Assembly (NCBI GenBank): GCA_902790015.1
Contig: CADAQF010000010.1
Coordinates: 1-55,352, forward strand
Length of the DNA stretch: 55,352 nt
Source of the DNA: an uncultured Eubacteriales bacterium
Lineage (GTDB): Bacteria > Bacillota > Clostridia > Christensenellales > Aristaeellaceae
Reading direction: 5' to 3'
Shown here: piece by piece, positions 1-11,940 of the stretch
Layout: every line of letters starts with the position of its first letter
How positions within the stretch are numbered: position 1 is the first letter of the stretch
Notes under the pieces: model-generated
Database searches by the model: none
What the model was told of the DNA's origin: nothing
What the model saw: only the letters and a program-made list of their open reading frames with translations
Made by a program: the position numbers and the translations under genes

Positions 1-1
1 C

Positions 2-934
<933 letters not shown>

Positions 935-959
935 CCTGCCTTGAAGGGGTGTAAAGCGC

Positions 960-4547
<3,588 letters not shown>

Positions 4548-4566
4548 TAAACCCGCAGACCCATCC

Positions 4567-4601
4567 AAGGGCCGCCTTCTTAAACGGAGGCGGCCCTTTA
4601 T
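4567..4601 (+). terminator. Rho-independent terminator of rpoBC
   Basis: An 11-bp perfect stem (4567-4577 with 4588-4598, core GGGCCGCCT/AGGCGGCCC) with a 10-base loop runs into a short T stretch 20 bases after the rpoC stop codon. Confidence 0.9.
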
Positions 4602-4712
4602 CATCGGCGCACAGCCTGATGATCAGGGAACCCTGCCGGCCCTTCGCGCGCCGCCGGGACAGAAATGCCCTGCGTTTTTATCCGACATTTTGAACTGTGC
4701 CAAAAATAGAGA

Positions 4713-4741
4713 TTGACAGAATGGACGGAAGATGCTATAAT
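4713..4741 (+). promoter_or_regulatory. Consensus sigma-A promoter for tRNA-Ser
   Basis: TTGACA (4713-4718), a 17-bp spacer and TATAAT (4736-4741): a perfect match to the sigma-A consensus. It lies 80 bases before the mature tRNA-Ser, as expected for a strongly expressed stable RNA gene. Confidence 0.93.
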
Positions 4742-4821
4742 TGCTTTTGTTGGAAGCACAAGGGCTTCATCCGCTGACCGCCGGATGTCCCGCCTCCGGC
4801 ATCAATTGCACAGCTTCTTAT

Positions 4822-4913
4822 GGAGAAGTCGCCTAGTCTGGTCGAGGGCGCACGACTGGAAATCGTGTAACCTGTAAAAGGGTTCAAGGGTTCGAATCCC
4901 TTCTTCTCCGCCA
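4822..4913 (+). tRNA. tRNA-Ser (anticodon GGA), CCA encoded
   Basis: The acceptor stem GGAGAAG pairs with CTTCTCC, followed by discriminator G and an encoded CCA. The anticodon loop CTGGAAA within the stem CACGA/TCGTG gives anticodon GGA, reading UCC and UCU. A long variable arm (AACC..GGTT) precedes the T arm containing GGTTCGAATCCC. The long variable arm confirms a class II tRNA, serine type. Confidence 0.97.
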
Positions 4914-4950
4914 CACAAGAAGGATCCCGAAAGGGGTCCTTTTTGTGTGG
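4911..4950 (+). terminator. Terminator hairpin directly after tRNA-Ser
   Basis: An 18-bp stem (4911-4928 with 4933-4950, two G-T wobbles) closes on a GAAA tetraloop and carries five T residues (4940-4944) in its 3' arm. The 5' arm begins in the encoded CCA, so tRNA 3' processing and termination use the same bases. Confidence 0.8.
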
Positions 4951-4962
4951 CATTTGATCAAA

Positions 4963-4980
4963 AGAAGAAGGGATTCGAAC
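4963..4980 (-). repeat. Perfect inverted copy of the tRNA-Ser 3' end
   Basis: Eighteen bases (4963-4980) are the exact reverse complement of 4890-4907, the T arm and acceptor 3' strand of the tRNA-Ser just upstream. The copy sits 49 bases after the tRNA end. Chance occurrence is very unlikely; see also the direct copy at 5111-5131. Confidence 0.85.
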
Positions 4981-4994
4981 GGGCCGGGAGTGAA

Positions 4995-5015
4995 TGACGC
5001 CCCAGTGGGGCGTCA
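4995..5015. repeat. Perfect 9-bp palindromic hairpin
   Basis: TGACGCCCC and GGGGCGTCA flank an AGT triloop. No T-run follows, so it is not a classic terminator. It belongs to the structured block between tRNA-Ser and the next gene. Confidence 0.7.
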
Positions 5016-5049
5016 GAGGCGCCCAGGGCCTTCCGGCCCGTTGTTCGGT

Positions 5050-5074
5050 AAAAACAGGCCACTGGCCTGTTTTT
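5050..5074. terminator. 11-bp hairpin with A-tract and T-tract, bidirectional terminator-like
   Basis: The stem 5050-5060/5064-5074 is perfect, with AAAAACAGGCC on the left and its complement on the right around an ACT triloop. The flanking A and T tracts would give a U-run in either direction. No opposite-strand gene points at it, so it may instead be part of a repeat family. Confidence 0.6.
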
Positions 5075-5110
5075 CGGGCCCTCACAACCCCTGCTTTTCC
5101 GCAGAAAAGG

Positions 5111-5131
5111 CGAATCCTTTCTTCTCCGGCA
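5111..5131 (+). repeat. Degenerate direct copy of the tRNA-Ser 3' end
   Basis: Bases 5111-5131 match tRNA bases 4893-4913, including the CCA region, at 19 of 21 positions (C to T at 5118, C to G at 5129). The arrangement resembles a pair of attachment-site half copies or the end of a decayed tRNA. The block 4951-5131 contains no convincing gene. Confidence 0.6.
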
Positions 5132-5192
5132 AACAGAAAGCATCCCATAAGGAGTTCTTTCCATGTCACATAAAGCATTTTTGCGTTTGTGA

Positions 5193-5221
5193 TTGATTTT
5201 TCTTATTGTATGCTATATACT
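5193..5221 (+). promoter_or_regulatory. Probable promoter of the beta-helix protein gene
   Basis: TTGATT (5193-5198), 17-bp spacer, TATACT (5216-5221). The predicted start of transcription leaves a leader of about 110 bases before ATG 5339. Confidence 0.65.
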
Positions 5222-5338
5222 ACTTTTGAATGATTAACGATGCTTTGATGCATCAGACAAAATTGAATCGGGGAGGAACGGGCGCTGCCCTGAGGCGGGA
5301 CCTGAGCCCGGGCCGGTACGACAAAAAGGAGTGGCATT

Positions 5339-6757
5339 ATGAAAAGATCGACAAAGAACATCCTGATTCTGCTTACGGCTGCGGCCATGCTGACAGCCAT
5401 GATTCCTGCCGGGGTGTTTGCTGCCGATGATTACGGCATCTGGTTCTGCGGAAAGAAAGTGACAAGCAAAAACATGTCCGGCCCGGGCTGGTCTTTTGAT
5501 CTTTCGAAATTTACTTTGAAACTGAACGGTTTTTCGTATTCAGGAGCTGATGTGGTATCTCACGCAGATGATGGTACAGATTACTACAGCGCGATATTCT
5601 GCTCAGGAGGGCCTCAGCTGACAATCTCCTTGTCCGGAAAGAACACGATCGCGCTGAAGGGAGTGCCTGACGATAATACGATCATCTACGCGCTGGCCAG
5701 CGGCGCGGATCTGACTTTTACCGGAAACGGAAGCCTTGATATAACGACTGATCCAATCAGCGGCAGCAACACCGGCATCTGGGCCAAAGGCAGTCTGACC
5801 ATGAACGGCGGCACTGTACATGTCGCCACAGGCGGCGGGAAAAGCAGTGTTCCCGTCGACTGCGGCAGGGAACTCCGCATCAACAAAGGCAGCCTCCAGC
5901 TTGAGACAGGCCCTGCAGAATATCCCATTGCCCTCTGGTGCGACGGGAACATGACGATGACGGGAGGTTCCGTCAGCGCCGTCTGCGGGAACATCGAACA
6001 GTCCGGTCAGAAGGATGAAGACAACAGATACAGCTACGGCATCCGGATCAAGAACAGCCTGTTCATTGACGGCGGAGAGATTTATGCCAAAAGCGGGGAT
6101 ACCGGCACGTCAGGTGAACAGTTGAGCATGGGCCTCGTGGCGATGCAGGATATGATCATTAACGGCGGCGCCATCACCGCGGAAAGCGGAGTTTCAAATG
6201 CCCAGTCCGTAGGCTGCGCGTGCATGGGCAATTTCTTCATGAGCGCCGGGGAGCTGACAGCTGTGGGAAATGGAGTGAGCGGTATTTTCGCCTCGTCCTC
6301 AGGTACCCTCAAGATGCCCACCACCGTGAGGACCTTCGGCCTGCTTCTGAATTCCCGTCAGGCCATGGTGTCAATCGATGGCGGAACCGTCACCGCGAAG
6401 GCCGGCAATGCCCGCACAGCGCTTGGCATCAGCACCGCTCTACGTGCAAACAGCAGTATTTCAATCAACGGCGGTACTGTGACGGCAGAGACTGACGATA
6501 TGGGCGACCAGAACATCGGCATGGATATTCAGGGATCGCTGTCCATCGGCAAGAACGTCAAAAAATTGGTCGCCAGCGGGACGAAAGCGGCCGTCTCCGG
6601 TACGCTCATATCTGGGATCAAGGGGGCAGGATATTCAGATATGGCCGGCAAGAAGGACAAAACCACTGTCGGGGGCGGCGCTCCGCTGCAGGACCCGACT
6701 TACAAAAAGCTCCAATTCCCGGAACCCAGATCCTTTTCTTTCTCGAAAGATAAATAA
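5339..6757 (+). CDS. Secreted repeat protein, probable right-handed beta-helix (Cthe_2159-like carbohydrate-binding type)
   Basis: The 472-residue product starts with a clear signal peptide (KRSTK, a hydrophobic run, cleavage likely after GVFA near residue 28). Its body is a series of imperfect repeats with cores such as MNGGTVHVA, IDGGEIYAK, INGGAITAE, IDGGTVTAK and INGGTVTAE, about 40-50 residues apart. This pattern is typical of parallel beta-helix rungs. The segment ADLTFTGNGSLDI resembles the Cthe_2159 carbohydrate-binding beta-helix family, so sugar-polymer binding at the cell surface is an inference from family resemblance. No anchor, lipobox or catalytic motif is visible. An AAAGGAG site (5325-5331) supports the ATG. 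The gene is visibly less G+C-rich than its neighbours, which suggests acquisition. Confidence 0.7.
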   Translation: MKRSTKNILILLTAAAMLTAMIPAGVFAADDYGIWFCGKKVTSKNMSGPGWSFDLSKFTLKLNGFSYSGADVVSHADDGTDYYSAIFCSGGPQLTISLSGKNTIALKGVPDDNTIIYALASGADLTFTGNGSLDITTDPISGSNTGIWAKGSLTMNGGTVHVATGGGKSSVPVDCGRELRINKGSLQLETGPAEYPIALWCDGNMTMTGGSVSAVCGNIEQSGQKDEDNRYSYGIRIKNSLFIDGGEIYAKSGDTGTSGEQLSMGLVAMQDMIINGGAITAESGVSNAQSVGCACMGNFFMSAGELTAVGNGVSGIFASSSGTLKMPTTVRTFGLLLNSRQAMVSIDGGTVTAKAGNARTALGISTALRANSSISINGGTVTAETDDMGDQNIGMDIQGSLSIGKNVKKLVASGTKAAVSGTLISGIKGAGYSDMAGKKDKTTVGGGAPLQDPTYKKLQFPEPRSFSFSKDK

Positions 6758-6815
6758 CGTTTTTCAGGCAAATAAGACAGCCCCCTTCACCGGGCAGGAT
6801 TTTCGTGGTCTGAAG

Positions 6816-6858
6816 GCGGCCGCTGCAGCGCTGCAATGCTGCGGCGGCCGCTGTTTAT
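6816..6858 (+). terminator. Strong terminator after the beta-helix gene
   Basis: A 14-bp stem (6816-6829 with 6838-6851, containing GCGGCCGC on both arms and one G-T wobble) with an 8-base loop is followed by TGTTTATTA. The rest of the 6758-7150 gap holds the next promoter and an approximately 160-base leader; I see no other gene in it. Confidence 0.8.
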
Positions 6859-6951
6859 TAACGTCAGCTTTGCATTGTTTATGGCAAAAGAGGCGCACGG
6901 ATGTTCACAGGTCAGACGAAACAGCGTCTTATAACCCAAAATGAATAATAG

Positions 6952-6980
6952 TTGCGAAGCCGTACATTATCAGATATAAT
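6952..6980 (+). promoter_or_regulatory. Promoter of the YgjV-family gene
   Basis: TTGCGA (6952-6957), 17-bp spacer, TATAAT (6975-6980). The predicted 5' leader is about 160 bases. Just past the start lies an imperfect dyad (ATGGTGTTCC..GAACCAT) that could bind a regulator; this is only suggestive. Confidence 0.75.
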
Positions 6981-7150
6981 GGCCATGGTGTTCCATGAAC
7001 CATTAATCACATTAACAGAAGCAGAGAACGCTCCGGCGCATAGGCAGCCAGACCGGTCCGTTATCCTGCAAGGCCCGGACATGTGGCGGGAGTTATGCGG
7101 ACAGCAATTTTTCATCGGCAGCAGTATTCCCCCTGAAAGGAGAATCAATC

Positions 7151-7774
7151 ATGAATACCAAAGTACTGATCGAACTGATCGGTTACCTGGGTTCGGCCCT
7201 GGTGGTCGTTTCCATGCTGATGACCTCGGTGGTAAAGCTCAGGATAGTGAACACCGTGGGCAGCGCTATTTTCATGGGCTACGCGCTGGTGATCGGCTCC
7301 TATCCCACAGCGGTCATGAACTTCTTTCTGATCGCGATCAACGTCTGGCATCTGATCCGCCTGCTGCGGGATCACAAGGAATACGACCTGATCGAAACGC
7401 GGCTGGGGGACAGCTTTGTTTCCTATTTCCTTGAGAAGAATCTGCAGGACATCCGGACCTTTTTCCCGGATTTCAACCCGGAGGAGCTCAGCGGGGACGC
7501 GGTGTTTCTGATATGCTGCTCAGGCCAGCCGGCCAGCCTGTTTATCGGGAAATCAGCCGCTGCGGGCACGCTGGAGATCGCGCTGGATTACGCTGCGCCG
7601 GTCTATCGGGATACCTCCGCCGGCAGATATCTGTGCGGGCAGCTGAAAAAGCGGGGCTTTAAGACCCTGGTGTTCCGCGGCGACGCCCCCAGGCACATCC
7701 CCTATATGGAGAGTATCGGCTACCGCAGGAACGCGAAAGATGCCTATGTGCTGGACCTGACGAAGGCGGACTGA
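7151..7774 (+). CDS. YgjV-family inner membrane protein with C-terminal GNAT-like domain
   Basis: The product has 207 residues. The first 80 residues form about three hydrophobic helices typical of the YgjV family (IELIGYLGSALVVVSMLMTS, then IVNTVGSAIFMGYALVIGSY, then AVMNFFLIAINVWHLIRLLR). The remaining part (about 95-205) is soluble and reads like an acetyltransferase fold: LFIGKSAAAGTLEIALDYAAPVYRDTSAGRYL, then a late HIPYMESIGY element like the C-terminal strand of GNAT proteins. The substrate is unknown. An AAAGGAG site precedes ATG 7151, and the gene has its own promoter, so it is probably monocistronic. Confidence 0.7.
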   Translation: MNTKVLIELIGYLGSALVVVSMLMTSVVKLRIVNTVGSAIFMGYALVIGSYPTAVMNFFLIAINVWHLIRLLRDHKEYDLIETRLGDSFVSYFLEKNLQDIRTFFPDFNPEELSGDAVFLICCSGQPASLFIGKSAAAGTLEIALDYAAPVYRDTSAGRYLCGQLKKRGFKTLVFRGDAPRHIPYMESIGYRRNAKDAYVLDLTKAD

Positions 7775-7805
7775 GGCGAAGATGAGCCCAATGTGGGAAA
7801 CCTGT

Positions 7806-7834
7806 TTGCGATATCGCGAAAAATATGATATGCT
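7806..7834 (+). promoter_or_regulatory. Probable promoter of the PP2C gene with palindrome over the -35 box
   Basis: TTGCGA (7806-7811), 17-bp spacer, TATGCT (7829-7834). A perfect 10-bp palindrome GCGATATCGC (7808-7817) overlaps the -35 element and could be an operator. Confidence 0.55.
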
Positions 7835-7910
7835 TATCAGACGGAAAAAGGTTTCCCGGGCATCCGGGCCATATGGCGTCGGATCCAAGAAAAACCACTG
7901 TGTCGGAAAG

Positions 7911-7924
7911 GGGTAACGTTACCC
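7911..7924. promoter_or_regulatory. Perfect 14-bp palindrome at the ribosome binding site of the PP2C gene
   Basis: GGGTAACGTTACCC ends one base before ATG 7925 and includes the last bases of the purine-rich ribosome binding site (GGAAAGGGG). It could be a protein-binding site or an RNA hairpin that hides the translation start. Confidence 0.6.
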
Positions 7925-10105
7925 ATGAAACGGTTCAGGAATCTCGTGATCGGCGGCATCCAGACCAAGGTGTTCAACCTGATTCTGCTAACGGTCATCC
8001 TGCTCTCGGGGGCTATATGGTTCCTTTCCAATTATCAGGCCAATATACTGAAGGACCTGGCAGACGAGTCCAACCTGCGGCAGCAGGAGTCCATCCAGGC
8101 AATAACCGATTCCGTCATGGAGTCGGTCATAGACCAGTCCATGAGCCGCAGTACCCGGCTGGAAGCGGAGCTGGCGGATGATTTATTCGATGCGCTCCAG
8201 GCGCGGGTGCGGATGCTGGGCGAATATGCGGGCAAGCTGTTTGCGGACCCCTCCGCTTACCCCCGCCTGCCCTTCAAAGGACCTGACGCCGCCGAAAACG
8301 GAAAGATCGCCGCGCAGCTGATGCTGGCGGACGGGGTGGACGGAAACGATCCCTCCCTTGTGGACCGGCTGGGGCTGACGGCCAATATGTCGGATATGAT
8401 GGTGTCCCTGTTCGGCGCTTCCGAGGAAACCAATTCCTGCTTTATCGCCCTGCCCGACGGCGCCTTCCTGGTGACGGACGACAGGAGCGCCGCCAAGTTT
8501 GACGAAACGGGCAGCCCCTTCAGCTATGACCCCCGCACCCGGCCCTGGTATCAGCAGGCGGTTGAAAAAGGAGAGCTGATCTTTACCGACGTGGAGGTGG
8601 ACGCCTTTACCGGCGACATCGGCGTCGTATGCGCCATGCCGGTCTACGTGAACGGCAGACTGGCCGCGGTCGTGGGCTCCGACCTGTTTTTGACCTCCAT
8701 GCGGGACGCGGTTCTGTCTTCCCAGGGAAACGGAAACTTCGTATGCGTCGTCAATCAGAACGGACATGTAGTGTTTTCCCCCAAGGAAGAGGGCATCTTC
8801 CGCGTGATTCCCGGCGCTCAGGCCGCTGACCTGCGGCAGACGGACAACGCCGCGCTGGCCGCGCTGGTCAGCGACGCGATGCTGGGACAGACGGACCTGA
8901 GGCTGCTGGACCTGCCGGAGGGACCGACCTACGTGACCGGCGCGCCTGTCAAAACCGTAGGCTGGGCGCTCCTCTCCCTGTGCAGCCAGGAGGCTGCCGC
9001 ACAGCCCGCCGCCTTGCTGCGGCAAAGCAGCCAGCAGATTCAGGATGAAGCCGTTTCCACCTACACGGCCAGCTCGGGGCGCACCCGCATGACGGCCACT
9101 TTCCTGCTGCTGGGCGTGATGGCGCTGATGCTCGCGGCCGCGCTGATACTGGCCAAGCGGATCGTCGCCCCGCTGAACACCATCACCAAACGCATTTCGG
9201 AGCTCAAAGAGGGCAACCTCGAATTCAAGATGGAGGACGCATACCGCACCGGGGACGAAATCGAGGAACTGGCCGAATCCTTCGCCAATATCTCCCATAA
9301 AACGGTCCAGTATGTAGAGACCGTCAAAACGGTCACGGCGGAAAAGGAGCGCATCGGCACCGAGTTGTCCCTGGCCACACAGATACAGGCGGCCATGCTG
9401 CCGCATATCTTCCCGCCCTTCCCCGGACGGACGGAGTTTGATATCTACGCCAGCATGGACCCGGCCAAGGAAGTCGGCGGCGACTTTTTCGATTATTTCC
9501 TGATCGACGACGACCATCTGTGCATGGTGGTGGCCGATGTCAGCGGCAAAGGCGTGCCGGGCGCGCTGTTTATGATGGCTTCCAAGATCATCATCCAGAG
9601 CAACGCCATGAAGGAGACCTCTCCCGCGGAAATACTGCGATTGACCAACGAGACCATCTGCTCCAACAACGAAGCCGAAATGTTTGTGACCGTCTGGCTG
9701 GGCATCCTGGAAATATCTACCGGCAGGCTGACAGCGGCCAACGCGGGCCACGAATATCCGGTGATCAAGCAGCCCGGCAAGCCCTACGAGCTGTATAAGG
9801 ACAAACACGGCTTTGTTATCGGCGGCATGCCCGGGGTGCGCTATAAGGACTATACCCTGGAGCTGCAGCCTGGCGCCCGCCTGTTTGCCTATACCGACGG
9901 CGCAGCGGAGGCGACCAACGCCAACAACGAGATGTTCGGTACCAAACGCATCGTAAATACCCTTAATGAGGTAGCGGAAGCGGAACCCAAGGAGGTGCTG
10001 GAACACGTCAGCGAAGCGGTGGAACACTTCGTCCAAAGTGCCCCGCAGTTTGACGACCTGACGATGCTCTGCGTGGAGTACAGGGGAAAAAAGCAGCCGT
10101 CCTGA
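7925..10105 (+). CDS. Membrane-bound sensor serine phosphatase (dCache-HAMP-PP2C/SpoIIE, RsbU type)
   Basis: The product has 726 residues. One membrane helix (16-35) is followed by a large extracytoplasmic sensor region (about 40-385) with dCache-type features such as SYDPRTRPWYQQAVEKGELIFTDV. A second helix (391-411) follows, then a HAMP domain beginning RIVAPLNTITKRISELKEGN and a linker (ELSLATQIQAAMLP) typical of RsbU-like proteins. The catalytic PP2C/SpoIIE domain (about 500-722) shows the metal-binding Asp motifs EVGGDFFDYF (near 515), VVADVSGKGVPGALFM (near 538), YTDGAAEATN and FDDLTMLCVEY. It probably dephosphorylates an anti-anti-sigma (STAS) protein in response to an external ligand. 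No partner switch genes are adjacent, so its target is encoded elsewhere. Confidence 0.9.
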   Translation: MKRFRNLVIGGIQTKVFNLILLTVILLSGAIWFLSNYQANILKDLADESNLRQQESIQAITDSVMESVIDQSMSRSTRLEAELADDLFDALQARVRMLGEYAGKLFADPSAYPRLPFKGPDAAENGKIAAQLMLADGVDGNDPSLVDRLGLTANMSDMMVSLFGASEETNSCFIALPDGAFLVTDDRSAAKFDETGSPFSYDPRTRPWYQQAVEKGELIFTDVEVDAFTGDIGVVCAMPVYVNGRLAAVVGSDLFLTSMRDAVLSSQGNGNFVCVVNQNGHVVFSPKEEGIFRVIPGAQAADLRQTDNAALAALVSDAMLGQTDLRLLDLPEGPTYVTGAPVKTVGWALLSLCSQEAAAQPAALLRQSSQQIQDEAVSTYTASSGRTRMTATFLLLGVMALMLAAALILAKRIVAPLNTITKRISELKEGNLEFKMEDAYRTGDEIEELAESFANISHKTVQYVETVKTVTAEKERIGTELSLATQIQAAMLPHIFPPFPGRTEFDIYASMDPAKEVGGDFFDYFLIDDDHLCMVVADVSGKGVPGALFMMASKIIIQSNAMKETSPAEILRLTNETICSNNEAEMFVTVWLGILEISTGRLTAANAGHEYPVIKQPGKPYELYKDKHGFVIGGMPGVRYKDYTLELQPGARLFAYTDGAAEATNANNEMFGTKRIVNTLNEVAEAEPKEVLEHVSEAVEHFVQSAPQFDDLTMLCVEYRGKKQPS

Positions 10106-10137
10106 CGGTTCACCCGCAAAACGGCTCAGATTGAACA

Positions 10138-10171
10138 GGGGGCTGCCGCGCTTTTCGGCACGGCAGCCCTC
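10138..10171. terminator. Hairpin between convergent PP2C and GH32 genes
   Basis: GGGCTGCCG (10140-10148) pairs perfectly with CGGCAGCCC (10161-10169) around a 12-base loop. The T-run is poor on both sides, so termination would be inefficient; position between convergent genes is the main support. Confidence 0.5.
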
Positions 10172-10220
10172 TCATATATCAGCATATGGCATTGTGGTGC
10201 TTTAGCCCCACCGCGGCGGT

Positions 10221-11699
10221 TCAGCCCAGATGGTGGGCCGTCACGTCCACCCGGATGGGGGCATCAGCGGCGAAGGTGATGCCGTCGGATTCAAGCGGCG
10301 TGGGGATGAGGGAAGTGACCACCCTTTCGCCTCCGTTGATGAAAAGCTCCACACTCTCCTTGTCCATAAGCAGGCGCAGGGAAAGCCGGCCGTCCCTCAT
10401 TTCGGCGGTGACGTGGCGGGTGTGGGCGATATCCCGGTGAGAGCCGCCCCTGCTGCGGTCGAATACCAGCTCGCCCCGGGCCAGCTCGCAGAGGATCTGC
10501 ACATAATGCCCTTCCCCCCGTGCGACCCTGAGGATGAAGCGGCGGCAGGAAGAGGAATCCGCGTACAGGGTGACGCTCAGATCGAGCAGCCGGCCGCTGA
10601 CGCCGGGCAGCGCCGTCTCCTGCTGCACGGTGATGTTTTCATGCGTCACCGTATCCTGCCACAGGGTCTCGAACTCGCGCACCGGGCGCTGCATCAGGCG
10701 GCCGTTTTCAAGCGTTACTTCCCGCGGCGCGCTCATCTGGCCGTACCAGGCATGGCGGCGGGGAGCCTCCTTGCAGGTCTCCCAGTTGTCCATCCAGCCG
10801 ATCATGATGCGCCGGCCGTCGGGAGCCTGCACGGTCTGCGGCGCGTAGAAATTAAGGCCGTGATCCACCGGACGCACCTCTTCGCGCACGAAGCGGCAGT
10901 GCGCCTTGTCGTAGGTCCCGATCAGGGCCACGGTGCCGTAGCCGGCATGGAACTCCTCCCGGGCGTGCATTTCCTGCGGGCTTACGATCAGCACCTGCTT
11001 TTCGCCCAGGGGGAAGAAATCCGGGCATTCCCACATACGGCCGTATTCAGAGGAGCTTGCGTCCAGCTCGCCGCGGAACTGCCAGTCCAGCCCGTCCCGG
11101 CTGGAAAAAAGGACGATGGTCCCCTGCCGTTCCTCGTGGCGGTTGCCGGCGACCAGATAGTAAAGCCCGTCCTTTTCGTCCTGCCAGACTTTGGGGTCGC
11201 GGAAGTCAAAGGGGCTGTAGCCCTTCTGCGGCAGATGCGCGTGACGGATGACGGGGTTCAGGAGAGATTTTTCAAAGTTGACCCCGTCGCCGAAGGCGAC
11301 GCACTGCGCCTGTGTTTCCCGGCGGAAGGTGCCGGCGGGCTGTACGCCGGTATACATCAGCATCAGCCTTCCGTCCGGCATGGGCACAGCGCTGCCCGAA
11401 AAGCAGCCGCCCGCGTCGGCGGCGGTATCCGGGGCGAGGGCACAGGGCTCATACGTCCAGTGCAGGAGGTCCTTGCTGACCGCGTGTCCCCAATGCATGG
11501 GGCCCCAGCTGCGGGAAAAGGGATGATACTGGTAAAACAGGTGATACTGCCCGTTGTACCAGCAGAATCCGTTGGGGTCGTTCATCCAGCCGACCAGGGG
11601 AGTCAGGTGAAACAGCGGCCTTTCATGGGCCGGGATCAGGACAGCTTGTTCCCTTTCAAATTCGCGGACGCGCCGAAGCGGGGCGGGGTTGATGCTCAT
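10221..11699 (-). CDS. scrB: Glycoside hydrolase family 32, sucrose-6-phosphate hydrolase type
   Basis: The 492-residue protein has the full GH32 signature set: WMNDPNG with nucleophile Asp41, FRDPK with stabilising Asp168, and ECPDFF with acid/base Glu224. The five-bladed propeller is followed by a C-terminal beta-sandwich (from about 360). No signal peptide is present, so it acts in the cytoplasm on sucrose, sucrose-6-phosphate or imported fructo-oligosaccharides. The start ATG (11697-11699) has a GGAGG seven bases upstream. A TATACT -10-like element lies at 11775-11780 on the minus strand, without a good -35. Two direct AGCCGGAC repeats ten bases apart (11746, 11756) lie in the leader. A truncated fructokinase gene stands upstream on the other strand, which fits sucrose use but is damaged. 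Confidence 0.92.
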   Translation of the reverse strand: MSINPAPLRRVREFEREQAVLIPAHERPLFHLTPLVGWMNDPNGFCWYNGQYHLFYQYHPFSRSWGPMHWGHAVSKDLLHWTYEPCALAPDTAADAGGCFSGSAVPMPDGRLMLMYTGVQPAGTFRRETQAQCVAFGDGVNFEKSLLNPVIRHAHLPQKGYSPFDFRDPKVWQDEKDGLYYLVAGNRHEERQGTIVLFSSRDGLDWQFRGELDASSSEYGRMWECPDFFPLGEKQVLIVSPQEMHAREEFHAGYGTVALIGTYDKAHCRFVREEVRPVDHGLNFYAPQTVQAPDGRRIMIGWMDNWETCKEAPRRHAWYGQMSAPREVTLENGRLMQRPVREFETLWQDTVTHENITVQQETALPGVSGRLLDLSVTLYADSSSCRRFILRVARGEGHYVQILCELARGELVFDRSRGGSHRDIAHTRHVTAEMRDGRLSLRLLMDKESVELFINGGERVVTSLIPTPLESDGITFAADAPIRVDVTAHHLG

Positions 11700-11824
11700 A
11701 TGCTTTCCTCCGGAGGGTGACTGTTTGTTTTAAAAATCAGCGGGCAGCCGGACAAAGCCGGACGCCTGCAGAAGAGTATAATACAGCTGAGGCGAAAAGA
11801 AAAGAAAAAACATGTAAAACATTG

Positions 11825-11855
11825 AAAAAAAACGGAAGCCGGAAATCCGGCTCCC
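11825..11855 (-). terminator. Terminator of a lost minus-strand gene
   Basis: Read on the minus strand, a 9-bp stem (11847-11855 with 11834-11842, one G-T pair) with a 4-base loop is followed by C and G and then eight T residues (11825-11832 as A). It lies 18 bases after the stop codon of the gene remnant at 11873. Confidence 0.8.
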
Positions 11856-11872
11856 GGCAGGGGGCTGTTAAC

Positions 11873-11940
11873 TTACTGGGCGGCCAGGTAGCGGTCGTAC
11901 ACGGTCTGGTAGATCTCCAGCAGGGTGCTCATGCCGCAGC
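11873..11940 (-). pseudogene. 3' remnant of an unidentified minus-strand gene
   Basis: On the minus strand an open frame ends with MSTLLEIYQTVYDRYLAAQ and TAA (11873-11875), followed at normal distance by a good terminator. Upstream, the homologous sequence is cut at about 11935-11940, where plus-strand fructokinase coding sequence begins. The tail could come from a sugar kinase of the FGGY type, but it is too short to identify. Terminator and codon pattern are what support it as a real gene end. Confidence 0.5.

Noticed and set aside
4735..5178. 147-residue minus-strand frame across tRNA-Ser (KKGFEPLNPFTGYTISSRAPSTRLGD).
   Set aside because: This is the well-known spurious translation of the antisense strand of a serine tRNA and its hairpins; no ribosome site or protein features.
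5163..5189. Nine-codon frame after AAGGAG (ATG 5163).
   Set aside because: No promoter could be matched, it is very short, and the next promoter overlaps its end; not enough evidence for a leader peptide.
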